Shown here in pieces: positions 1 through 5,031 of a stretch of 5,327 nucleotides of DNA; within the stretch, counting starts at the first letter, position 1; each line of letters opens with the position of its first letter. Position numbers and translations under genes: made by a program. The notes beneath the pieces were generated by a model. It ran no database searches and had not been told where the DNA came from. It saw only the letters and a program-made list of their open reading frames with translations. Source of the DNA: Cyanobacteriota bacterium. GTDB lineage: Bacteria; Cyanobacteriota; Cyanobacteriia; Phormidesmidales; Phormidesmidaceae. The DNA lies in NCBI GenBank assembly GCA_027592485.1, contig JAQCKL010000353.1:1-5327 (forward strand), in the 5' to 3' direction.

Positions 1-1005
1 ACGGCACCTACCGCCGCGCCTGAGTCCCCTGCCGCTGGTGCCCTGCCTCGTGGTGTTTTGGCGTTGCGGCCTGAGACGCATCTGAAGCTACTGGCTCCTT
101 CGCGGGGCGGCAAAACCAACACCCTGTTGCACTTGCTCAAGGATGCCAAGCGGGTCACCTATGTGACGTTGAAGGATTCGGATCGGGTGCCTCAGCATTG
201 GCGGGGGTATCGGCTCCGACCGTTCAACATCCATCGGGATGTGGCGGCGGTGGTGCGGGAGGTTCAAGTCACGGTGGGGGCGATCTTGGACGGCACGGAC
301 CAGGGGGAGCATTGGCTGGTGGTGGATGAGGCGCTGGCGATTACTGATCTCTTGCAAGCGTCGGTGGAGGATGACGATGACCGCATGGTGGCGAAGGAGT
401 TTACTTCGCTGATCAAGTTACATCTGGCCACCGGTGCAGCCCAGGGGGCGCGGTTGGCGTTGATGTCGCAGACGCAGAATGGGACGGATATCAAGGGCAT
501 CAGTGCAGCCTCGTTGCAGAATCTCTGGACGGTGATCTGCGGTTCGGAGAAATGTGCGGAGGGGCTCAGTCACATGGCGGCTTGGTACCAGAAGCATGTG
601 GGGGGCTTATCGAGTAAGCAGGTGGCGGAGCTGCGCGCCCTGAAGACGGGTTTCTGGCAGGTGGCCAGTTTGAAGGGGGAGCCACGACTCTGTGCGTTTC
701 CTCAGTTCTCGGGGGATTTGAAGCCTTGCGGGGTGCCGGGGGCACCGACAGAACCCCAGTCGGAATCTGCCCAGTCGGAATCTGTGGTGAAGCCGTTACA
801 GGAGCGTATTCTGGATTATCTCAGGGGCCATGGGGAGGCCAGGACGGCGCGGGAGATTCGCAATGCCTGCACCCGCCCCAGTGACCAGCCCAGGGCCTCA
901 ACGGATGAGGTGCGAGATTGTCTCTGTTTGATGATTTCGGAGGGGTTGATCTGCCGTTGGCAGGAGACGAACACGGAGCGCTATCAGATTACTGGCACAG
1001 CGTAG
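1..1005 (+). CDS. FtsK/HerA-like P-loop ATPase with C-terminal winged helix, 5' end missing
   Basis: The frame is open from base 1, so the gene starts outside the window. The TTG at 58 is probably internal: bases 1-57 encode a Pro/Ala-rich stretch typical of an interdomain linker, and no ribosome-binding site precedes it. Counting that TTG as residue 1, a Walker A-like APSRGGKT lies at 13-20 (first Gly replaced by Ala), a Walker B WLVVDE at 86-91, and SQTQNG at 137-142 followed by DIKG..SAASLQNLWTVICGS. This resembles the 'ATQRP...ITG.IKAN' segment of FtsK/HerA DNA-pumping ATPases. A Ser/Gln-rich linker (about 229-243) leads to a predicted winged helix at 247-312 (LQERILDYL..HGEARTAREIRNA...). 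Known for the family: ATP-driven movement of DNA. Inferred here: a plasmid DNA translocase or partner of the convergent recombinase. Codons favour G/T endings. A conjugative coupling-type or partition ATPase is an alternative. Confidence 0.72.
   Translation, partial: TAPTAAPESPAAGALPRGVLALRPETHLKLLAPSRGGKTNTLLHLLKDAKRVTYVTLKDSDRVPQHWRGYRLRPFNIHRDVAAVVREVQVTVGAILDGTDQGEHWLVVDEALAITDLLQASVEDDDDRMVAKEFTSLIKLHLATGAAQGARLALMSQTQNGTDIKGISAASLQNLWTVICGSEKCAEGLSHMAAWYQKHVGGLSSKQVAELRALKTGFWQVASLKGEPRLCAFPQFSGDLKPCGVPGAPTEPQSESAQSESVVKPLQERILDYLRGHGEARTAREIRNACTRPSDQPRASTDEVRDCLCLMISEGLICRWQETNTERYQITGTA
755..784 (+). repeat. 15-bp perfect tandem duplication inside the ATPase linker
   Basis: CCCAGTCGGAATCTG occurs at 755-769 and again directly at 770-784. 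It is in frame and encodes QSES-A then QSES-V. It lies between the ATPase core and the C-terminal winged helix, where a change in length should be tolerated. It is probably a recent slippage duplication that lengthened the flexible linker by five residues. Confidence 0.9.
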
Positions 1006-1012
1006 CGGGGGT

Positions 1013-1110
1013 GTAGGTGCAGAGCCAAAACTGGCTGTAGGTGCCTACCCCTACGGGCACCTACGCCACCTACATGACCTACGCCTACGGGGCAGTGCCT
1101 ACATGCCTAC
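1013..1110. repeat. CCTAC array (iteron-like) in the convergent intergenic gap
   Basis: CCTAC occurs eight times on the plus strand, starting at 1044, 1050, 1060, 1069, 1078, 1084, 1098 and 1106. It occurs twice inverted, as GTAGG at 1013 and 1037. The middle is a regular 9-bp tandem: GGCACCTAC (1056-1064), GCCACCTAC (1065-1073), ATGACCTAC (1074-1082). GTGCCTAC appears at 1041-1048 and 1095-1102. The array lies between the 3' ends of two converging genes, so it is unlikely to be a promoter. Candidate roles are a recombinase core or arm site, a binding array for the RHH protein, or replication iterons. Confidence 0.85.
1023..1064. other. Two adjacent hairpins within the array
   Basis: A small stem AGCCA (1023-1027) pairs with TGGCT (1032-1036) around the loop AAAC. 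It abuts a larger stem in which GTAGGTGCC (1037-1045) pairs perfectly with GGCACCTAC (1056-1064) around a 10-nt loop that itself contains CCTAC. No T-run follows on either strand, so a standard intrinsic terminator is not supported. The structure may still act as a bidirectional transcript end for the converging genes, or as a cruciform protein-binding site. Confidence 0.75.
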
Positions 1111-1148
1111 ACTCAACTGGCACAGCTCTGCATGGCGCTTATTATGGC

Positions 1149-3233
1149 CTAATCGGACCATGACATCATCTCAACCATCAGTTGTTTACGCTCTTCCGCA
1201 GCCAGACACTTGGCCTGGAGCCGCACCTGGGCTAGGGTCACTGGACCCGATTCACTGGGTTGGAAGTGGGCTGAAATCGCGTTCTGAATCGGTTCATATT
1301 TGGTCTCGGGGGTGCAGCGCTCATAGATCTTACGCATGGTTTCTAGGGTCATACCCATGGCGTAGGCCAAGGATCTCAGCTCCTGATCGGTTTTGAGAAC
1401 AGTAAACCCCCAGGTGGCCCAAATGGATCTCATCAGGTGCGGGGTGGTCCATTTCCCCGTTGCTTTCAGGGCACCGTGCGCAAACGCGTCACAAAAATCA
1501 CCCTCCTCCATCGGCAGCCCAGCCTCTGGCATCACATAGAGATATCCCCACGTCCAGTAGGTTCGCGTGCAATCCACTAGACAAAAGTCTTTGGGCAAAA
1601 AGGTATAGCGCCCGTGGGTGATCCACTTACCTCGAGTCCCTTGCCAGCACTGGGGGGTGTCTCCGTCATAGTTGCGGCTGCCTCGACAGTTCCCCACTAG
1701 CCAATAGCCGTTCAAATGGCGCTCTAGCAACTCGTACAGGGTTTGATCATCGTCAAATTCCCAGTCCGGCAGGACCAGCACCTGATCGCCATGGGTTTTC
1801 CAGGTTTTATAGTTCCGCACAATATGGAGCCACGCACCACCGGGATACGTCTGCCCCCCATAGGCGTACACGCGACACAACCAGTTCTCTGCCACACTGC
1901 CGTCATGACGCTTGCTCAGGACGGCATCGGGGGGAATCGGATGGTACAGGCCATCAGCGGGCACAGATTCGGGTCGCTGCACCGGGCAACAGGTGGCAAT
2001 GCGGGTCGTCCGTAGCGTTTTTTGACGACGAGCCGGTATCAAACTCAGATGCGCCCACATCAGGAAGCGTTGATGGGAACAGGCCAGCGCATAGGCAGAG
2101 CGAATCTTTCCCCTGGTGGCCGTCCGGGGACGGCATTTATAACGCAGATGCTCTAGGGTCTCTCGGCGAATCGCACCCAGGGCGGTCTCTTCACCGGGGA
2201 TGACGTTTGGCATTTTTAGCGCCTGATCGCTGGCATAGAGACCACTACTCGACCAGCGCTTGATATCGTCCTGGACCTTGCTCAGTTCCTCCCGGATGTA
2301 GGTCAGTAGGGGGATTTTGCGATAGTCGGCTTTGTAGTCAACGTGGTCTTTCCATTGATAATGGCCAATGGCCAAGAGGGCCTCGAGCTTGGTGAGCCAC
2401 GTACGCGGGTTGTCAGATTTCTGATGCAGTCGTAGAAATTGTCGATATTGCCCCAGCCACCCCTGTATCACCGCCCGCTGCTCTTTCCAAAACTGTTTCC
2501 GTTGCCGAGGTGTCATTGCCTCTAGTTCTGCCTCAGGCATGATGGGGAAAAGTAGGTTTAGCGTCAGATCCTCTCGTGCAATAACGGGTTGGTGATAATG
2601 GTGAAACCATCCCAACATCAGCAAGCACGACTTCTCATAGTTGCGGTAGGTCGTTTCTTCAATGCAGTCGATCAGACGCAATGGATAATCAGCCGCTGTC
2701 AAAAATGACTCCATATCTCGCATCTGGGTCTGGAGGGCAGCAGGCAACTGATGTCGTTTCAGACCATAGCTGACAAGTTCTCCCCGCTCCATAAGTTTAG
2801 GCGGCTTCTTGGCTTGGCCACGGGGCGCACGGGGCGGACAGAGCTGACCTTGGGCAAACCCTGAGGCTCCTCGGGCATTGGGCCACCAGATCTCGTGAGA
2901 TCCCCATTCCGAAAATTGTCGAATAGCAGACCGATAGGTGTTGACACTGGATGGTGATGCCTCCTGCATCTGCAAACCTGCATCTACCAGGGCTTCAAAC
3001 CTCGACATTGATCTAACCCAAATCGTCGTCATAAATGATTCTGCATTTTGCACTTCGTCCTGGGTCAGCTTGCGTTTATAGTCGGCCCTTTCAAATCCTA
3101 ATCCGGGCAAAACATACCGCAGCATTGCTGTTTTAAATTTATTCCACTTACCTCTAGCTGTCGTCTCTGGGAGACTAGCAAACAGATACATGCGGTAAAT
3201 CTCGTACACATCTAGACAGTTACGTGGGTTCAC
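1149..3233 (-). CDS. Large divergent tyrosine recombinase / integrase-like protein (694 aa)
   Basis: A site-specific DNA recombinase would cut and rejoin DNA through a covalent tyrosine link. Start is GTG at 3231-3233, with GGAGG nine bases upstream. Core-binding-like helices appear at residues 95-110 (SSVNTYRSAIRQFSEW) and again at about 194-213 (TTYRNYEKSCLLMLGWFHHY). The catalytic domain spans roughly 375-645. Box I is PARRQKTLR with R403 as probable catalytic Arg. A beta-hairpin lysine (K476 or K479) lies in NYKTWKTHGDQVLVLP. Box II is H599-L-M-R602. The nucleophile is Y637 (codon 1323-1325), exactly ten residues after G627, as in XerD 'GHSDLSTTQIY'. The usual His/Trp before the Tyr is Met (M628), which may weaken catalysis. 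The protein is about twice XerC/D length, with a long N-terminal half, an insert around 500-595 and 57 residues after the Tyr. It converges on the ATPase gene. Size is similar to Tn554 TnpB, but no partner integrase genes are visible. Confidence 0.8.
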   Translation of the reverse strand: MNPRNCLDVYEIYRMYLFASLPETTARGKWNKFKTAMLRYVLPGLGFERADYKRKLTQDEVQNAESFMTTIWVRSMSRFEALVDAGLQMQEASPSSVNTYRSAIRQFSEWGSHEIWWPNARGASGFAQGQLCPPRAPRGQAKKPPKLMERGELVSYGLKRHQLPAALQTQMRDMESFLTAADYPLRLIDCIEETTYRNYEKSCLLMLGWFHHYHQPVIAREDLTLNLLFPIMPEAELEAMTPRQRKQFWKEQRAVIQGWLGQYRQFLRLHQKSDNPRTWLTKLEALLAIGHYQWKDHVDYKADYRKIPLLTYIREELSKVQDDIKRWSSSGLYASDQALKMPNVIPGEETALGAIRRETLEHLRYKCRPRTATRGKIRSAYALACSHQRFLMWAHLSLIPARRQKTLRTTRIATCCPVQRPESVPADGLYHPIPPDAVLSKRHDGSVAENWLCRVYAYGGQTYPGGAWLHIVRNYKTWKTHGDQVLVLPDWEFDDDQTLYELLERHLNGYWLVGNCRGSRNYDGDTPQCWQGTRGKWITHGRYTFLPKDFCLVDCTRTYWTWGYLYVMPEAGLPMEEGDFCDAFAHGALKATGKWTTPHLMRSIWATWGFTVLKTDQELRSLAYAMGMTLETMRKIYERCTPETKYEPIQNAISAHFQPSESGPVTLAQVRLQAKCLAAEERKQLMVEMMSWSD

Positions 3234-3552
3234 AGTAAATCGCCTCCAGTCAACTAAAATCTAACCAACGATAAATCCAGGTAATAAGTAGCACCTAAAA
3301 CACCACAGAGATTGAGTTTCAGCCTCTTTGATTAACATCCAAACACGGTGAATATTTACTCAAAAAATCACCTATTATTGGGGTTTGGCCATCAAGCCAG
3401 GATCTCACATAAAAATCAGGCCGAGCGCCAGAATCACTTCATAAAAGGCTTTCTAGAGATCCAAAGGCATGTTTCATGAGTAAATAGCAGGGCTTCTATG
3501 GGTACAAACTCAGACGTTAGTAGGACCTAAGCGCTTGACATACCAGCATTAC
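3234..3552. other. AT-richer intergenic gap between RHH gene and recombinase
   Basis: These 319 bases hold no reading frame that I can support on either strand. They should contain the recombinase leader and perhaps its promoter, read on the minus strand, but no convincing -35/-10 pair was found. Only short weak inverted repeats are visible, such as TGGC/GCCA at 3386-3399 and the palindrome AAGCGCTT at 3529-3536. Composition is clearly more AT-rich than the flanking genes. If the upstream RHH protein regulates the recombinase, its operator would be expected here. Confidence 0.5.
3243..3247 (-). promoter_or_regulatory. Ribosome-binding site of the recombinase gene
   Basis: The minus strand reads GGAGG at these bases, nine nucleotides before the GTG at 3231-3233. 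It is the only strong Shine-Dalgarno sequence near the start and supports GTG initiation. Confidence 0.75.
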
Positions 3553-3789
3553 TCAGCCAACACTATTTTCGACATCCAACGATCTAGCATCATCACTTTC
3601 ATTGACCTGGATAGAATATTCACCTCGGGCCAAGCGCTCTAAAAATTCACTAGGGCACATCCCATTTTTTATTGCGAGATTTTTCAAATTTATCTTTGCT
3701 GTTGGCGTCAGTGAGTAGCAGACACTTCCCTTTATTTCATCATATTTTTCAGGGACTCCCCGTGCAGATTTAATGCCTTTTTTCGCCAC
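3553..3789 (-). CDS. Small ribbon-helix-helix (Arc/CopG-type) DNA-binding protein, 78 aa
   Basis: Start is GTG at 3787-3789, behind a strong GGAGGAG five bases upstream. The frame is open further, to a TTG at 3910-3912, but that start would place the first 41 codons over a transcription terminator and has no ribosome-binding site. The protein begins VAKKGIKSARGVPEKYDE. It continues with a short strand (SVCYSLT, about 22-28), a helix (PTAKINLKNLAIKNG) and a second helix (CPSEFLERLARGEY), the ribbon-helix-helix layout. The 'LTPTA...SEFLERLARG' wording matches small regulators that I associate with cyanobacteria. The last 20 residues are acidic and probably disordered. Proteins of this fold dimerise and bind short operator repeats, often repressing their own operon or a plasmid function. 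It lies upstream of the recombinase on the same strand, 319 bp away, so control of that gene is plausible but inferred. Confidence 0.7.
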   Translation of the reverse strand: MAKKGIKSARGVPEKYDEIKGSVCYSLTPTAKINLKNLAIKNGMCPSEFLERLARGEYSIQVNESDDARSLDVENSVG

Positions 3790-3794
3790 GCTTT

Positions 3795-3801
3795 CTCCTC
3801 C
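3795..3801 (-). promoter_or_regulatory. Ribosome-binding site deciding the RHH gene start
   Basis: The minus strand reads GGAGGAG here, five bases before GTG at 3787-3789. This near-ideal Shine-Dalgarno is the main reason for choosing the 78-aa start over the upstream TTG. Confidence 0.8.
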
Positions 3802-3811
3802 GAAATAATCG

Positions 3812-3840
3812 AATATAATCAGAGGATAGGCGTCTAAAAA
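3812..3840 (-). promoter_or_regulatory. Predicted promoter of the RHH gene
   Basis: On the minus strand a -35-like TTTTTA (3835-3840) is followed after 17 bases by a -10-like TATATT (3812-3817), five of six matching TATAAT. It lies between the upstream gene's terminator and the ribosome-binding site, and leaves a leader of about 15-20 bases. The -35 is weak, so confidence is limited. Confidence 0.45.
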
Positions 3841-3877
3841 TCGCTCACAAGAAACTGCATCCTGATGTAAAGTTATG

Positions 3878-3921
3878 TAAAAATAGTTCCCCCGCCTGCC
3901 ATCATTCGGCAAACGGGGGAA
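3878..3921 (-). terminator. Intrinsic terminator after the 281-aa gene
   Basis: The stem TTCCCCCG (3887-3894) pairs perfectly with CGGGGGAA (3914-3921). An inner stem TGCC (3897-3900) pairs with GGCA (3908-3911) around a 7-base loop, with a 2x2 internal bulge. Reading on the minus strand, the stem is followed by CTATTTTTA (3886-3878). It starts 47 bases after the stop of the gene at 3968. The orientation and T-run suit termination of that gene's transcript and isolate the RHH gene as its own unit. Confidence 0.78.
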
Positions 3922-3967
3922 TCAATCGTTATTCACAGAATGGGCTTTTGACGGTTAGGCGGTCACT

Positions 3968-4813
3968 TTAGCCGTAGGTGCCACCCTGGGGCTGACCATA
4001 CTTTTTTTGGCCTTTGTACCAAGCCATGGCCCTTGGACGTTCGAGGGTGGCACTGTCTCGGGTGCGCGCCAACATCGTCGCCATGATGTCAGCCTGTTGC
4101 GCTTTGGCTTGCTGATAGGCAGCAAGGTGTTGTCGGGTCTCGGGGTCTCTCTGGGCTTTGGCTTTGGCAATGGTCAAGATGAAGCCCAGCTCAGGGGTGG
4201 TGAGGTGGTCTAGGGGATGGCGATGCTGCGCTCGACGTTCATGGCGCTGAAGGGCTTTCTCGTCGTGATGCTCCAGATGACGCAGAAAGTCGGCACTCTG
4301 TTTGACGGCGGTTTTAGGAATTTCAACATAGTTCTCTAGGCAGACCCGGTACTGGTTATTGACGGCGGCTTGGCGCAGGCTGACAAACCAGTGATAGGCC
4401 GTGCTGGGGCTGGGGCTTTTGGAGCCTAATGCTGTGTTTAATTCACTCAGGCAGGTGGCTATTAGGGAAAACCAGCTATCGGCTTCGTCAACTTGGCTCC
4501 ATACGAGTTTGTGGTGCAGGGGGTCGATCTGCTTGGTGTCTAAATAGGGCAGGAGTGGATCAAACTGGCTGGTGCACTGATAGGGCGGGGGGGGAGCAGA
4601 CGGGCTATCCCTCTCGCGGGGTGATGTTGCGATACGGATCACCCAGCAGGCGCGGATCGCTTGGTGCCAGCTATGAATCTCTTCAAACCAGTCTTGTTGA
4701 TCTCGGGTTTGGGCGGTCGCTCGGAGTTCGGGGCTGGGGTAGTTATCGTAGGCAGCGGCGGCTAGACGTTCAAGCTGCTCGGGGGGGACCCGGAACTGGG
4801 GGGTGTCTGGCAT
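3968..4813 (-). CDS. Uncharacterised helix-rich protein, 281 aa
   Basis: I do not recognise this family. The chosen start is ATG at 4811-4813, because GAGG lies six bases upstream; an in-frame ATG at 4823-4825 would add MRSS but has no clear ribosome-binding site. Numbered from the longer form: residues 14-60 are helical with paired Trp; 69-84 form a Pro/Ser-rich linker including SAPPPPYQC; 110-180 are helical (ADSWFSLIATCLSELN, AYHWFVSLRQAAVNNQYRV); 182-207 are rich in His and Arg; 211-256 form a long Ala/Gln/Lys helix that could be a coiled coil; the tail is basic. No signal peptide, membrane segment or catalytic motif is visible. The basic and helical character would suit a DNA-binding or replication/maintenance role, but that is only an impression. 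The coding strand is C-rich, with runs of seven C (4781-4787) and eight C (4587-4594). It diverges from the gene at 5032 and ends in the terminator near 3900. Confidence 0.65.
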   Translation of the reverse strand: MPDTPQFRVPPEQLERLAAAAYDNYPSPELRATAQTRDQQDWFEEIHSWHQAIRACWVIRIATSPRERDSPSAPPPPYQCTSQFDPLLPYLDTKQIDPLHHKLVWSQVDEADSWFSLIATCLSELNTALGSKSPSPSTAYHWFVSLRQAAVNNQYRVCLENYVEIPKTAVKQSADFLRHLEHHDEKALQRHERRAQHRHPLDHLTTPELGFILTIAKAKAQRDPETRQHLAAYQQAKAQQADIMATMLARTRDSATLERPRAMAWYKGQKKYGQPQGGTYG

Positions 4814-4819
4814 GGATGA

Positions 4820-4823
4820 CCTC
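4820..4823 (-). promoter_or_regulatory. Ribosome-binding site favouring the 4813 start
   Basis: GAGG on the minus strand lies six bases before ATG 4811-4813 and overlaps the alternative ATG at 4823-4825. It favours the shorter product by four residues. Confidence 0.5.
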
Positions 4824-4858
4824 ATGGTTCATGCGTTCTATATTAGTCGTTTGATTGA

Positions 4859-4891
4859 GGGGGACGGGGCGGGGCGTGATGGCGGAGGGGG
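4859..4891 (+). other. G-run cluster in the divergent promoter region (possible quadruplex)
   Basis: Four G runs lie close together: GGGGG 4859-4863, GGGG 4866-4869, GGGG 4871-4874 and GGGGG 4887-4891, with loops of 2, 1 and 12 bases. The longer last loop falls outside the strictest quadruplex rule. By direct count, 4861-4920 contain 35 G and only 6 C. On the other strand the cluster is a C-rich leader or promoter for the minus-strand gene. Confidence 0.6.
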
Positions 4892-4971
4892 ATGGAGGCT
4901 GAATGATGGGGAAGGATGTCTTGCTCTAAAAGGGGATAGGTGAGGTGTGAAGCTGTTTAATTTCAATGGTT

Positions 4972-4999
4972 TTGAGCTTTTTAAGTGTTAATATATAAA
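4972..4999 (+). promoter_or_regulatory. Predicted promoter of the gene at 5032
   Basis: A -35-like TTGAGC (4972-4977) is followed after 16 bases by TATAAA (4994-4999), inside a very AT-rich stretch (about 4978-5020). A leader of roughly 25 bases carries AAGGG (5018-5022), nine bases before the ATG. The spacing is consistent throughout, but the spacer is one base short of the optimum. Confidence 0.5.
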
Positions 5000-5031
5000 T
5001 ATATTTTTATTCGTTATAAGGGTTAGTTGAT

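Larger units (their letters stand above)
991..1126. repeat. 11-bp direct repeat bracketing the CCTAC array
   Basis: ACTGGCACAGC is present at 991-1001 and at 1116-1126, 125 bp apart. The first copy is the last coding part of the ATPase gene (ITGTA-stop). The second lies just beyond the repeat array, near the 3' end of the recombinase gene. Removing one copy plus the intervening 114 bp would let the ATPase frame run on through LHGAYYGLIGP to a TGA at 1161-1163. The pair could be a target duplication, a recombination product or a chance match; the sequence alone does not decide. Confidence 0.7.

Noticed and set aside
58..60. TTG as the start of the ATPase
   Set aside because: The frame is open to base 1, upstream bases encode a Pro/Ala-rich linker in the same frame, and no ribosome-binding site is present.
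1013..1110. CRISPR array
   Set aside because: Repeat units are 5-9 bp with 0-9 bp between them, far too short for CRISPR repeats and spacers, and no cas genes are present.
1103..1396. Plus-strand reading frame opposite the recombinase C-terminus
   Set aside because: It lies almost wholly over the conserved catalytic end of the recombinase (including Y637) and looks like its antisense shadow.
1149..3233. Telomere resolvase (protelomerase) identity
   Set aside because: Size is suggestive, but box II is the ordinary HxxR of tyrosine recombinases and no hairpin-telomere sequence is evident.
1149..3233. TnpB of a Tn554-like three-gene transposon
   Set aside because: Length is similar, but no adjacent TnpA-like integrase or TnpC-like gene is visible; the nearby 78-aa protein is RHH-like.
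3535..3540. Perfect TTGACA on the plus strand
   Set aside because: No suitable -10 at the right spacing and no plus-strand gene downstream; probably chance.
4429..4854. Plus-strand reading frame opposite the 281-aa gene
   Set aside because: Low-complexity Gly/Arg/Ser-rich product without a ribosome-binding site; it covers the divergent promoter region and is the shadow of the minus-strand gene.
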